Shown here: positions 28,540 through 37,062 of the stretch, one piece after another
How positions within the stretch are numbered: the stretch's first letter is position 1
Layout: each line of letters begins with the position of its first letter
From: Pseudoxanthomonas kaohsiungensis
GTDB lineage: Bacteria > Pseudomonadota > Gammaproteobacteria > Xanthomonadales > Xanthomonadaceae
Assembly (NCBI RefSeq): GCF_010211765.1
Contig: NZ_PDWO01000006.1
Span: 62,001 to 126,000 of the forward strand
Length of the DNA stretch: 64,000 nt
Reading direction: 5' to 3'
The notes under the pieces: model-generated
Databases searched by the model: none
What the model saw: the letters and a program-made list of their open reading frames with translations, nothing else
Told to the model about the DNA's origin: nothing
Translations under genes and position numbers: made by a program

Positions 28540-29919
28540 ATGTCGCACAACTTCGACAACACCTCCGCCACCATGACCCCGCGCGAGATCGTGCAGGAGC
28601 TCGACCGCCACATCGTCGGCCAGCAGTCGGCCAAGCGCGCGGTGGCCATCGCCCTGCGCAACCGCTGGCGGCGCATGCAGCTGGACCCGGAGCTGCGCAA
28701 CGAGGTGATGCCGAAGAACATCCTGATGATCGGCCCCACCGGCGTGGGCAAGACCGAGATCGCGCGCCGGCTGGCGACGCTGGCGAATGCCCCGTTCGTC
28801 AAGGTCGAGGCGACCCGCTTCACCGAGGTCGGCTACGTGGGCAAGGACGTGGAGCAGATCGTGCGCGACCTGGCCGACACCGCGGTGAAGATGTACCGCG
28901 AGCAGGCCAAGGTGAAGGTGCGCCTGCAGGCCGAGGAGCGCGCCGAGGAGCGCATCCTCGATGCGCTGCTGCCGCGCCGCGCCGCGGCCATGGGCTTCGA
29001 TCCGGCCGCTCGCGCGGAGGTGCAGGTGTCCGGCTCCGAGGATTCGACCCGGGCCAAGTTCCGCAGGATGCTGCGCGCAGGCGAGCTGGACGAGCGCGAG
29101 ATCGAACTGGACCTCGCCGCCAATGCCGGCGTCGACATCATGACCCCGCCGGGCATGGAGGAGATGGGCCAGCAGCTGCGGCAGATGTTCGCCAACCTGG
29201 GCGGCGACAAGACCCAGAAGCGCACCGTGTCGATCAAGGCCGCGCGCCCGCTGCTGGTCGAGGAAGAAGCGGGCCGGCTGGTCAACGAGGACGAGATCCG
29301 GGCGCAGGCGATCGAGGCCTGCGAGCAGCACGGCATCGTCTTCATCGACGAGATCGACAAGGTGGCCAAGCGCAGCGGCAACGGCATGACCGGCGGCGAC
29401 GTCAGCCGCGAAGGCGTGCAGCGCGACCTGCTGCCGCTGGTGGAGGGCTCCAGCGTCTCCACCCGCTACGGCACGGTGAAGACCGACCACATCCTGTTCA
29501 TCGCCTCCGGTGCGTTCCACCTGGCCAAGCCGAGCGACCTGATCCCCGAACTGCAGGGCCGCTTCCCGATCCGGGTCGAGCTGTCGGCGCTGAGCAAGGA
29601 CGACTTCGTCCGCATCCTCACCGAGCCGAAGGCCGCGCTGACGCGGCAGTACGTGGAGCTGCTGGGCACCGAGGGCGTCACCCTGGCCTTCGCCCCCGAA
29701 GCGGTCGAGCGCCTCGCCGAGATCGCCGCGCAGGTCAACGAACGCCAGGAGAACATCGGCGCCCGCCGCCTGCACACCGTGCTCGAGCGCCTGCTCGACA
29801 CGCTCAGCTACGAGGCCCCGGACCGCGACGGCCAGTCGGTCACGGTCGACCGCGCCTACGTCGACGCGCACCTGGGCGAACTGGTGCAGGACCCGGACCT
29901 GAGCCGCTACATCCTCTGA
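28540..29919 (+). CDS. hslU: ATP-dependent protease ATPase subunit HslU
   Basis: The AAA+ unfoldase that feeds HslV (459 aa). It starts with the [16 protein letters not shown] substrate/nucleotide motif. It has Walker [10 protein letters not shown], the pore loop GYVGKD, the intermediate I-domain (about residues 115-240), Walker B IVFIDEID and the sensor-2/C-terminal helix ending LSRYIL, which docks into HslV. ATG 28540 was taken; a GTG 12 nt upstream is in frame. It probably forms an operon with hslV under heat-shock control, though no sigma-32 promoter could be confirmed by eye. Confidence 0.97.
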   Translation: MSHNFDNTSATMTPREIVQELDRHIVGQQSAKRAVAIALRNRWRRMQLDPELRNEVMPKNILMIGPTGVGKTEIARRLATLANAPFVKVEATRFTEVGYVGKDVEQIVRDLADTAVKMYREQAKVKVRLQAEERAEERILDALLPRRAAAMGFDPAARAEVQVSGSEDSTRAKFRRMLRAGELDEREIELDLAANAGVDIMTPPGMEEMGQQLRQMFANLGGDKTQKRTVSIKAARPLLVEEEAGRLVNEDEIRAQAIEACEQHGIVFIDEIDKVAKRSGNGMTGGDVSREGVQRDLLPLVEGSSVSTRYGTVKTDHILFIASGAFHLAKPSDLIPELQGRFPIRVELSALSKDDFVRILTEPKAALTRQYVELLGTEGVTLAFAPEAVERLAEIAAQVNERQENIGARRLHTVLERLLDTLSYEAPDRDGQSVTVDRAYVDAHLGELVQDPDLSRYIL

Positions 29920-29940
29920 GTCGCATCCTGCGCCGGCCGA

Positions 29941-30486
29941 TCAGCCGGTGCCGGCCGCGGCGACCGTCGCGTCCATCCATGCCTGCAGCCGCGCCTGCAG
30001 CGCGGCGTCCCAGCGGCCGGCCTCCGCGTCCCAGCGGCTGGCCGCCCCGGCGACGAACAGCGAAGGGCCCACCACGCGCAGGCCGATGACGCCGAGGACA
30101 TGGCGCAGGTGCGCCTGCGCCAGCCGCGTTCCCCAGGGGCCGACGGTGGCACCGGCCACGGCCACCGGCTTGCCCGCGAGCCGGTCGGCATCGGTGCCGC
30201 GCGACAGCCAGTCGAGTGCGTTCTTGAGCGTGCCGGGGATCGACTGGTTGTATTCCGGCGCGGCGACCAGCAGGGCATCGGCGGCATGCACGGCCGCGAC
30301 GAATGCGGCGACCGGGCCGCTGGCGAACGCCTGCGCTTCGATGTCCTCGCCGAAGTGCGGCAATGCCGACAGGTCGGGTGCCCATGCCACCTCGGCGCGG
30401 GCGGGCGCGGCTGCGGCCGCGGCATGCAGCAGCCGGGTGTTCCAGGAGTCGCGGCGGGTGCTGCCGGAAAGTGCGAGTAGCTTCAT
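29941..30486 (-). CDS. NADPH-dependent FMN reductase family protein
   Basis: A flavodoxin-fold NAD(P)H:FMN/quinone reductase of 181 aa. It has the phosphate-binding loop LALSGSTRRDSWNTRLL, the PEYNQSIPGTLKNALDWLSR motif of the FMN-reductase/chromate-reductase family and AGATVGPWGTRLAQ. Enzymes of this type reduce quinones, azo dyes or chromate and limit oxidative stress. The gene lies 2 nt after the LysE-type exporter gene, so the pair is one operon. It is convergent with hslU. Confidence 0.9.
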   Translation of the reverse strand: MKLLALSGSTRRDSWNTRLLHAAAAAAPARAEVAWAPDLSALPHFGEDIEAQAFASGPVAAFVAAVHAADALLVAAPEYNQSIPGTLKNALDWLSRGTDADRLAGKPVAVAGATVGPWGTRLAQAHLRHVLGVIGLRVVGPSLFVAGAASRWDAEAGRWDAALQARLQAWMDATVAAAGTG

Positions 30487-30488
30487 GG

Positions 30489-31070
30489 TCAGGGATTCCA
30501 GGTGCGGAGCAGGAGGTGTGCGGCCATCGCGGCCATCGCCACGGCCATGGCGCGGTTGAACAGGCGCGACCGGCGCGGCGTGGCGAGCAGGCGCGACATC
30601 AGCCGGCCGCCACCCAGCCAGATCGCCGAACACAGGAGGCTGGCCCCGGCGAAAACCGCGACCGTGGCGGCGGCGGAGACGGCGCCATCGGCGGCATGAA
30701 GCGCGGCCAGCGAAACGAGGAACGCCCAGGCCTTCGGATTGGCCAGCTGGAACGCAGCCATGGTCCAGAAGCCGGCCGGCGATGCGCGCAAGGGCGCGTC
30801 GCCGGGCCGCGTCACCCAGAGGGCCAGGGCCATCGCCAGCAGCATCGCCGCGCCGGCGCTTGCCAGCCAGGGCATGGCCGCCCGCGGAAGCGCGCCGGCG
30901 CCCAGCACGACCAGGGCGATCGCAAGCATCACGCTGCCACCGAAGGCGATCCCCAGGCAGGCCGGCAGGCCGGCGAGGAATCCGCGCGTCGCTCCGCGAT
31001 GCAGCAGCACCAGGTTGTTCGGGCCGGGCGTGATGGTGGAAACGAAGATCAGCAGTGCAAGCGCGGCCAT
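30489..31070 (-). CDS. LysE-family amino acid exporter
   Basis: A polytopic exporter of 193 aa with five to six helices. The TPGPNNLVLLHRGATRGF segment near the N-terminus is typical of the LysE/RhtB family; the second half has FQLANPKAWAF. Such proteins export amino acids or derivatives by proton exchange. It is divergent from a LysR-type regulator 84 nt away and co-transcribed with an FMN reductase, so the regulator probably controls this operon. The substrate is unknown. Confidence 0.88.
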   Translation of the reverse strand: MAALALLIFVSTITPGPNNLVLLHRGATRGFLAGLPACLGIAFGGSVMLAIALVVLGAGALPRAAMPWLASAGAAMLLAMALALWVTRPGDAPLRASPAGFWTMAAFQLANPKAWAFLVSLAALHAADGAVSAAATVAVFAGASLLCSAIWLGGGRLMSRLLATPRRSRLFNRAMAVAMAAMAAHLLLRTWNP

Positions 31071-31133
31071 CGGCGGTACCCGGGAACGGACGGCGGCCAG
31101 TGTCGCGGCGGACGCGGTCGTGCGCCGGCAGCG

Positions 31134-31158
31134 CCATGGTCTAATCTGGAGACCATGG
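31134..31158. promoter_or_regulatory. Palindromic LysR-type operator overlapping the regulator's start codon
   Basis: CCATGGTCT (31134-31142) and AGACCATGG (31150-31158) are exact inverted copies with a 7-nt spacer and contain the T-N11-A core of LysR-type sites (T31140, A31152). The right arm covers the ATG of the LysR gene (31155) and the TAATCT -10-like box lies in the centre. Binding should block the regulator's own transcription and could affect the divergent lysE promoter. Confidence 0.6.
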
Positions 31159-32039
31159 ACAGGCTACCGCTCCAGGCCCTCGCCGCATTCCACGAGGTGG
31201 TCCGCCACGGTGGCGTGCGTGCCGCCGCGCGCCACCTGGGCATCGCCCATTCGGCGGTCAGCCGCCGCCTGGGCGAACTCGAACGTGCGGCGGGGGCGCC
31301 GCTGCTGCAGCCACGGCGGCATCCGGGCGACGCGATCGGCCTGACCCGCCGCGGGCAGGAGATCGCCGACGCCGCGGAGGCCGCATTCGCGCGCCTGCAC
31401 TTGGCGCTGCACAGGGAGCAGCGGCCCGCGCACGCGCGCGAACTGGTGGTCTCCACCACCGAATCCTTCGCCACCCGCTGGTTGCTGCCGCGCCTGCCGG
31501 CGTTCCGCCAGGCGCATCCGCGGACGCGGATATCGGTCTCGGTGCGCTCGGACCTGGTCGACCTGTCGCGCGAGCAGGTCGACATCGCATTGCGCATGGG
31601 CGCCGGTCCCTGGCCGAACGCGCGGCCGTGGATGGACGATGCGCTGGTACCGGTCGCCAGTCCTGGCCTGCTGCGGCGGCGCACGCCATGGCCGCTGAAG
31701 ACCTTGCTGGATCTGCCCCTGTTGCACGACCACGATCCGAACGCGGCGTGGTCGCGCTGGCGCGATGGGCCGGGCCCGGCGACGCTGGACGTATCGCAGG
31801 GGCAGTCGTTTCCGTCCTCGCACCTGGTGATCGAAGCGGCCGCGCAGGGTCTCGGCGTGGCCCTCGCGCGCCGGCGCCTGGCCCGGCGTGAACTGGACAG
31901 CGGCGTGCTGGTGCAGCCGTTTGGTCCCTATGAAATCCCGTTGCCGCAGGCGTACTGGATCGTGATGCCCGGCAACGGCAAGGTTCCGGCCGCGTTGGAG
32001 CGCTTCGTCGACTGGCTGCAGGCGCGCGCCGACGATTGA
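31155..32039 (+). CDS. LysR-family transcriptional regulator
   Basis: A 294-aa LysR-type regulator. The winged helix-turn-helix at residues about 1-60 contains LQALAAFHEVVRHGGVRAAA and GIAHSAVSRRLGELE. The effector domain follows (about 90-290), with STTESFATRWLLPRLPAF and QVDIALRMGAGPW, resembling the GcvA/AmpR-like subgroup. It is divergent from the LysE exporter/FMN reductase operon, which is the usual position relative to its target. The ATG lies 7 nt behind a TAATCT box and inside a palindromic operator, suggesting a leaderless, autoregulated transcript. Confidence 0.9.
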   Translation: MDRLPLQALAAFHEVVRHGGVRAAARHLGIAHSAVSRRLGELERAAGAPLLQPRRHPGDAIGLTRRGQEIADAAEAAFARLHLALHREQRPAHARELVVSTTESFATRWLLPRLPAFRQAHPRTRISVSVRSDLVDLSREQVDIALRMGAGPWPNARPWMDDALVPVASPGLLRRRTPWPLKTLLDLPLLHDHDPNAAWSRWRDGPGPATLDVSQGQSFPSSHLVIEAAAQGLGVALARRRLARRELDSGVLVQPFGPYEIPLPQAYWIVMPGNGKVPAALERFVDWLQARADD

Positions 32040-32084
32040 AGCGGCAGGCGTGTTCTTCCGGCCGGGCCCGACCGGGATGCGGCG

Positions 32085-32540
32085 TCAGTCCTCGCCGATG
32101 TCCTCGTTCCACACCGCCGGATTGGCCGCGATCCAGTCGCCGAGCATCGCGATGCACTCCGGGTCGGCCAGGTCCACCACCTCGACCCCGTGCTCGCGCA
32201 GCCACTCGTGGCCGCCGCAGAAGTTGGCCGACTCCCCCATCACCAACGTGCCGATGCCGAACTGGCGCACCAGCCCGCTGCAGTACCAGCACGGCGACAG
32301 CGTGGTGACCATGATCGTGTCGCGGTAGGAGCGCTGGCGGCCGGCCTTGCGGAACGCATCGGTCTCGCCGTGCACCGATGGATCGCCCTCCTGCACGCGG
32401 CGGTTGTGGCCGCGGCCGAGCAGGGTGCCGTCGCGGGCGAACAGCGCCGCGCCGATCGGGATGCCGCCCTCGGCCAGGCCCTGGCGGGCTTCTTCGACGG
32501 CGACGGCAAGCATGGCGCGGTAGTCGGGCGGGGCGGTCAT
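32085..32540 (-). CDS. Fungal-type cytosine deaminase-like nucleoside/base deaminase
   Basis: A zinc-dependent deaminase of 151 aa in the CDA superfamily. The zinc and proton-shuttle motif is VHGETDAF (H-x-E) and the second zinc motif is SPCWYCSG (P-C-x-x-C). The pattern GGIPIGAALF, the GRGHNRR loop and the C-terminal VWNEDIGED closely match yeast FCY1 cytosine deaminase, which ends in a similar W-x-E-D-I-G-E string. It therefore probably converts cytosine to uracil for pyrimidine salvage, and is not a TadA-type tRNA deaminase. The start is an ATG at 32540. It is convergent with the LysR gene. Confidence 0.85.
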   Translation of the reverse strand: MTAPPDYRAMLAVAVEEARQGLAEGGIPIGAALFARDGTLLGRGHNRRVQEGDPSVHGETDAFRKAGRQRSYRDTIMVTTLSPCWYCSGLVRQFGIGTLVMGESANFCGGHEWLREHGVEVVDLADPECIAMLGDWIAANPAVWNEDIGED

Positions 32541-32775
32541 CGGGCGTGGTCCACGGGGGGAGGGCCAGCGTACGCCAGCGCGACGCGCATCGGCAGCCGT
32601 CGGTCCATGTCCGGCGGCGGGCCGGTTCCGCCGGCAGGCCTGCCGCCGGGAGAACCGGTGCCGCTCCGCCAGCAGCCGTCCGTGATCGCTCTCCGCCCCG
32701 CGCCGCGGAGGCCCCACCGGCGACTGGAAGCCGCCGGCGGCGGGCGGGCGTGATCGCGGCCGCGGCCGCCGGTGC

Positions 32776-32781
32776 CATAAT
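32776..32781 (+). promoter_or_regulatory. -10 box CATAAT before ubiE
   Basis: CATAAT is followed by exactly 6 nt and then the ubiE ATG, without a Shine-Dalgarno: the leaderless pattern seen at hemC and others. Confidence 0.45.
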
Positions 32782-32787
32782 CGCGGC

Positions 32788-33564
32788 ATGAGCCACGCAC
32801 ACGACAAGTCCTCCCCGTACGAAAGCGGCACCACCCACTTCGGGTTCCGCGACGTGCCGGCAGGCGAGAAGCAGAAGCTGGTCGGCGAGGTCTTCACCTC
32901 GGTCGCCGGCAAGTACGACCTGATGAACGACCTGATGAGCCTGGGCATCCACCGGGTCTGGAAGCGCTATTTCGTCGCGACCTGCCAGGTCAAGCCGGGC
33001 GACCGCGTGCTCGACCTGGCCGGCGGCACCGGCGACATCGCCGCGCTGCTGAAGCCGCGCGTCGGTGACTCCGGCACGATCGTGCTGGGCGACATCAATG
33101 CCGGCATGCTCTCGGTCGGTCGCGACCGGCTGACCGACCGCGGCCTGGTCGCCGGCCTGGACTACGTGCAGTGCAACGCCGAGAAGCTGCCGTTCCCGGA
33201 TGCCAGCTTCGACCTGGTGACGATGGCCTTCGGCCTGCGCAACGTCACCGACAAGGACGCGGCGCTGCGCGAGATCGCGCGCGTGCTGCGCGTCGGCGGC
33301 CAGGCGCGGGTGCTGGAGTTCTCCGAGGTCAAGGCGGAGTGGTTCAAGCCGCTGTACGACTTCCACTCGTTCAAGGTGCTGCCGAAGTTGGGCAGCCTGT
33401 TCGCCGGCGACCCGGGCAGCTACCAGTACCTGGCCGAGAGCATCCGCAAGCACCCGCCGCAGGAATCGCTGAAGGCGATGATGGAAGAGGCGGGCCTGTC
33501 GCGCTGCGGCTACGTCAACCTGAGCGGCGGCATCGTCGCGGTGCACACCGGCTACAAGGTCTGA
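32788..33564 (+). CDS. ubiE: Ubiquinone/menaquinone biosynthesis C-methyltransferase UbiE
   Basis: A SAM-dependent C-methyltransferase of ubiquinone (and, where present, menaquinone) synthesis, 258 aa. It begins with the TTHFGFRDVPAGEKQKLV motif of UbiE. It has VFTSVAGKYDLMNDLMS, the SAM loop LDLAGGTGDIA, CNAEKLPFPDASFDLVTMAFGLRNV split across the central sheet, and the C-terminal GGIVAVHTGYKV. Its own -10 box suggests single-gene transcription. The neighbours are unrelated. Confidence 0.96.
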   Translation: MSHAHDKSSPYESGTTHFGFRDVPAGEKQKLVGEVFTSVAGKYDLMNDLMSLGIHRVWKRYFVATCQVKPGDRVLDLAGGTGDIAALLKPRVGDSGTIVLGDINAGMLSVGRDRLTDRGLVAGLDYVQCNAEKLPFPDASFDLVTMAFGLRNVTDKDAALREIARVLRVGGQARVLEFSEVKAEWFKPLYDFHSFKVLPKLGSLFAGDPGSYQYLAESIRKHPPQESLKAMMEEAGLSRCGYVNLSGGIVAVHTGYKV

Positions 33565-33651
33565 GCCGCCCGGCCGGCGCTTCCTGCAGGCGGCCGTCCC
33601 AGGATGACGGGGTGACGTCATGAGGGGCGCTGGCGCCGCTGCGGGCGTCGC

Positions 33652-33727
33652 GTCGCCGATGAATCGGCTCCTACAAAAAAGCAGCGGCGCATCTTTCCTT
33701 GTAGGAGCCCATCTTCATGGGCGAGCC
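33652..33727. repeat. Head-to-head GTAG repeat arms (family A, copy 4)
   Basis: The arm at 33652-33674 (GCCGATGAATCGGC core ending CTCCTAC) comes first and the arm at 33701-33727 (GTAGGAGCCCATCTTCATGG) second, separated by 26 nt that include an A6 run. The order is the reverse of copy 3, as at the junction of copies 1 and 2. It lies in the 336-nt gap between ubiE and the M1 peptidase gene; the rest of that gap shows only a TAAACT box near 33864. Confidence 0.85.
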
Positions 33728-33900
33728 GGGCGAAGGACGAACGAGGCCGTCGCCGGTGCCGACGGTGCCGCAGGCGCTTTCCCACGGACGGGTGTCCGGT
33801 CTCCCCGGCCCCATCGGGAGACGCGTGTGGCACCGCGTCAATGGCCGGACAGGGTGCGCACGGTAAACTGCGCGCTTCCCCGTTCCAGGCTCCGCCCCGC

Positions 33901-35916
33901 ATGCGTCTTTCCCTCCTGTTCTCCCTCGCGATGGTGACCGCCGCCAGCGGCTGCTCCGGCGACAAGGCCCCGGCCGACGCCCAGTCCGCCGCCGAGCCGG
34001 CCAAGGCCGCCGCGGTATCCGAGCGTCGCCACGATGAAAGCTCCTTCGCCCAGCCCGACCAGGTCCGGATCACCGACCTGGCCCTGGAGCTGGCGCTGGA
34101 CTTCGACCGGAAGCAGCTCGCCGGCACCGCCACCTACACCCTGGACTGGACCGATCCCAAGGCCACCCAGCTGGTGCTCGACACCCGCGAGCTGACCATC
34201 CAGAAGGTCGAGGGCCAGGCCGACGGCGCCTGGGCGCCGCTGCAGTTCGCCCTGGCCGACGCCGACCCGGTGTTCGGCAGCAAGCTGACCATCGAGGCGC
34301 CGCAGCGCAACCCGCAGGTCCGCGTCACCTACCACACCGCGCCGACCGCCTCGGGCCTGCAGTGGCTGGAGCCGTCGATGACCGAGGGCAAGCAGCTGCC
34401 CTTCATGTTCAGCCAGTCGCAGGCGATCCACGCGCGCAGCTGGGTGCCGCTGCAGGACACCCCGAGCGTGCGCTTCACCTACACCGCGCACGTGACCAGC
34501 CGCCCGGACGTGATGGTGCTGATGAGCGCCGACAACGACCCGAATGCGGCGCGCGACGGCGACTACACGTTCAAGATGCCGCAGCCGATCCCGTCGTACC
34601 TGCTGGCGATCGCCGCGGGCGACCTGGTGTTCAAGCCGATCTCCGGACGCAGCGGCGTGTGGGCCGAGCCGTCGATGGTGGACCGCGCCACCGCCGAGTT
34701 CGCCGACACCGAGCAGATGATCGCCACCACCGAGCAGCTGTACGGCCCGTACCGCTGGGAGCGCTACGACATGCTGGTGCTGCCGCCGTCGTTCCCGTTC
34801 GGCGGCATGGAGAACCCGCGCCTGAGCTTCATCACGCCCACCGTGATCGTCGGCGACAAGTCGCTGGTCTCGCTGATCGCCCACGAGCTGGCGCACAGCT
34901 GGTCGGGCAACCTGGTGACCAACGCCAGCTGGAAGGACATCTGGCTCAACGAGGGCTTCACCACCTACGTGCAGGGCCGCATCACCGAAGCGCTGTACGG
35001 CACCGAGATGGCCGAGATGGAGCGCCAGATCGACCAGACCGGGGTGAAGAAGGACATGGCCGGGATGAGCCCGGAGCAGCAGGCGCTGGTGCTGCCGCCG
35101 CTGAGCGAGCGCGACCCGGACGAGGCGCTGAGCGAAGTGGCCTACGTCAAGGGTTCGTGGTTCCTGCAGTTCCTGGAGCAGCGTTTCGGGCGCGAGGTGT
35201 TCGATCCGTTCCTGCGCGGCTGGTTCGACGACCACGCCTTCCAGAGCGCCGACAGCGACCAGTTCGTCGCCTACCTGAAGAAGAACCTGCTGCCGAAGAA
35301 CCCCAACGCGGTGCGCCCGGAGGAACTGGACGCGTGGCTGAACCAGCCGGGGATCCCGGCGTTCGCGCCGCAGGCGCAGTCGCGCACGTTCTCCAACGTC
35401 GACACCGCGCGCATCGCCTGGCGCGGCAGCGCGCTGCTGCCCAACGCGCAGATCACCAGCGAGTGGGGCACCCAGGCCTGGGTGCACTTCCTGGAAGGCA
35501 TGGGCGAAGCGCTCAAGCCCGAGCAGCTGGCCCAGCTCGACGCCGCCTACAAGTTCACCGGCACGGCCAATGGCGAGATCGCCATGCGCTGGTATCCGCT
35601 GGCGCTGCGCAGCGGTTACCTGGAGGCGCGCCCGGCCGCGGGCGAGTTCATCGAACGCGTCGGCCGGCGCAAGCTGATCATGCCGATCTACGAGGAACTG
35701 GTGAAGACGCCGGACGGCCTGGCCTTCGCGCATGAAGTATTCGCGCGCGCGCGCCCCGGCTACCACCCGATCACCACCGCCTCGGTCGAGGCGCTGCTGC
35801 AGCGGGCCGACAAGGCTGCCGCATTGGCGGCTCCGGCTTCCCCGCCGACGGCCCCGGCCGACGGGCAGGCAGAAGCACCGGCGGACGCATCGGCCGAACA
35901 GCCGAAGCAGCCGTAA
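33901..35916 (+). CDS. M1 family zinc aminopeptidase, lipoprotein
   Basis: A 671-aa metallopeptidase of family M1 (leukotriene A4 hydrolase-like subgroup). The signal peptide ends in a lipobox (AASGC), so the enzyme should be lipid-anchored in the periplasm or outer membrane. The exopeptidase motif is GGMENP (about residue 301). The zinc site is HELAHSW (H328, E329, H332) with E351 in the NEGF motif. The C-terminal part resembles the leukotriene-hydrolase C domain, followed by a Pro/Ala-rich tail. Such enzymes release N-terminal residues from scavenged peptides. A Rho-independent terminator follows. Confidence 0.92.
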   Translation: MRLSLLFSLAMVTAASGCSGDKAPADAQSAAEPAKAAAVSERRHDESSFAQPDQVRITDLALELALDFDRKQLAGTATYTLDWTDPKATQLVLDTRELTIQKVEGQADGAWAPLQFALADADPVFGSKLTIEAPQRNPQVRVTYHTAPTASGLQWLEPSMTEGKQLPFMFSQSQAIHARSWVPLQDTPSVRFTYTAHVTSRPDVMVLMSADNDPNAARDGDYTFKMPQPIPSYLLAIAAGDLVFKPISGRSGVWAEPSMVDRATAEFADTEQMIATTEQLYGPYRWERYDMLVLPPSFPFGGMENPRLSFITPTVIVGDKSLVSLIAHELAHSWSGNLVTNASWKDIWLNEGFTTYVQGRITEALYGTEMAEMERQIDQTGVKKDMAGMSPEQQALVLPPLSERDPDEALSEVAYVKGSWFLQFLEQRFGREVFDPFLRGWFDDHAFQSADSDQFVAYLKKNLLPKNPNAVRPEELDAWLNQPGIPAFAPQAQSRTFSNVDTARIAWRGSALLPNAQITSEWGTQAWVHFLEGMGEALKPEQLAQLDAAYKFTGTANGEIAMRWYPLALRSGYLEARPAAGEFIERVGRRKLIMPIYEELVKTPDGLAFAHEVFARARPGYHPITTASVEALLQRADKAAALAAPASPPTAPADGQAEAPADASAEQPKQP

Positions 35917-35925
35917 CCGGTCCAT

Positions 35926-35952
35926 GCGCGCCGGCCCGACCGGCGCGCTTTC
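35926..35952 (+). terminator. Terminator after the M1 aminopeptidase
   Basis: A perfect 9-bp GC stem (GCGCGCCGG 35926-35934 with CCGGCGCGC 35940-35948, loop CCCGA) followed by TTTC, 10 nt after the stop codon. Confidence 0.75.
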
Positions 35953-35979
35953 ATTCCGCATCCGTCGAGGAGCGCGTCG

Positions 35980-36723
35980 ATGCAACCTGTCCATTCCCGG
36001 CTCGCCCTGTCCGCGCTGATCTGCGGCGCCGTCCTGCTGGCCACTACCTCCTGCACCGACCGCGAAGCCCAGCGCCAGGCGCAGGCCGCCGCCGAAGCGC
36101 AGGCCAGGGAGCAGGCCGCCACCAAGCTGCAGGGCGAATACGACGCGGCCGTGGCCGCCAACAACTGGGAACTGGCGCGCATCCACGGCACCGCGTTGCT
36201 GGCGCAGTATCCGGGTACCGAGGCGGCGGCGGCGGTCGAGCCGGCGCTGGCCGACGTCACCGCCAGGGCGGACGCCGCGCGCGAGCAGCGCCGCCTGTCA
36301 GCGCTGTGGAACTACGCGCGCGTGGCCGCCGGCAAGGGCGAGCAGCGCACGGCGGCGATCTTCAGCAAGGAACCGCTCGATACCGGCGGCAGCGCCCCGG
36401 CCACGGTGCAGCTGGTGATCCGCGACCACCCGGAGTGGAAGCGCAGCGCCTACCTGGTGCTGGAAGGCGGCGATTTCGACTGCTACGGCGGCTGCAAGGT
36501 CAAGGTCGCCTTCGACGACGCGGCGGCGAAGCCGATGTCCGCCTGGCGGCCGAAGACCGACGAGGCCATCGCGATGTTCATCGAGGACTATCGCGGCCTG
36601 TGGAAGCAGATGCGCAAGGCGCAGCTGCTGGAAATCGAGTTCCCGGTGAAGGCCGGCGGCACCCGCACCGCGGTGTTCGAGGTCGGTGGCCTGGATGGCA
36701 GCCAGATGCCGGGCTGGGACTGA
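35980..36723 (+). CDS. Lipoprotein of unknown function
   Basis: I do not recognise a family. The 247-aa protein has a signal peptide with lipobox TTSC. An Ala/Gln-rich coiled coil (about residues 27-60) and a helical stretch to about residue 105 follow, rich in Ala and resembling a TPR-like hairpin. A beta-rich C-terminal domain contains GGDFDCYGGCKVKV, with two cysteines that could form a disulfide, and IEFPVKAGGTRTAVFEVGGLDG. It looks like an envelope-located binding or structural protein. The frame has good codon bias and a clean signal sequence, so it is a real gene. It stands alone between a terminator and a repeat. Confidence 0.75.
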   Translation: MQPVHSRLALSALICGAVLLATTSCTDREAQRQAQAAAEAQAREQAATKLQGEYDAAVAANNWELARIHGTALLAQYPGTEAAAAVEPALADVTARADAAREQRRLSALWNYARVAAGKGEQRTAAIFSKEPLDTGGSAPATVQLVIRDHPEWKRSAYLVLEGGDFDCYGGCKVKVAFDDAAAKPMSAWRPKTDEAIAMFIEDYRGLWKQMRKAQLLEIEFPVKAGGTRTAVFEVGGLDGSQMPGWD

Positions 36724-36846
36724 GCCGGCCGGCTACGCGCCGCCGATGATCCGGTCCGCCGTGCATGGAGGCTGGAGAAGCTGGGCGGGGCCCGGCGCAC
36801 ACGCGTGCGTCGCCACGACCTGGAGGCCTGGCTGCGGCGCATTCCC

Positions 36847-36916
36847 GCAGAGCGGGGCTTGCCCCGCTGCCTCGTGCGGCATGCATCGTAGAGCAGCGGG
36901 GCAAGCCCCGCTCTAC
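36847..36916. repeat. GTAG-type palindromic repeat pair (family B, copy 2)
   Basis: The left arm at 36847-36868 starts GCAG instead of GTAG. The right arm at 36895-36916 ends CTCTAC. Both share the AGCGGGGC/GCCCCGCT palindrome in inverted order. An extra GTAGAG string just before the right arm (36888-36893) looks like a remnant of another copy. It fills much of the 339-nt gap between the lipoprotein and the PfkB kinase; nothing else is recognisable there. Confidence 0.85.
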
Positions 36917-37062
36917 AAGGGCGGCGGTCACGCGGCAGGGCACGTGGATTTCGAGGAACAGGGCGATGAGGCACGCCGCGTCATTCCACCAGGCAGGTAC
37001 GGCAGGGCGGACCGCGGTGTCCAGGGACGCGAGCGCCGCCCGGATGGGAGCGGGCGCCGCCC

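Noticed and set aside
32085-32540. tRNA adenosine deaminase TadA
   Set aside because: The zinc motifs are shared, but the C-terminal WNEDIGED and the surrounding motifs match the yeast cytosine deaminase branch better than TadA.
36724-37062. Short open frames across the gap before the PfkB kinase
   Set aside because: They read through the repeat and encode the same Arg/Ala/Gly/Leu strings seen at every family B copy, so they are repeat shadows.
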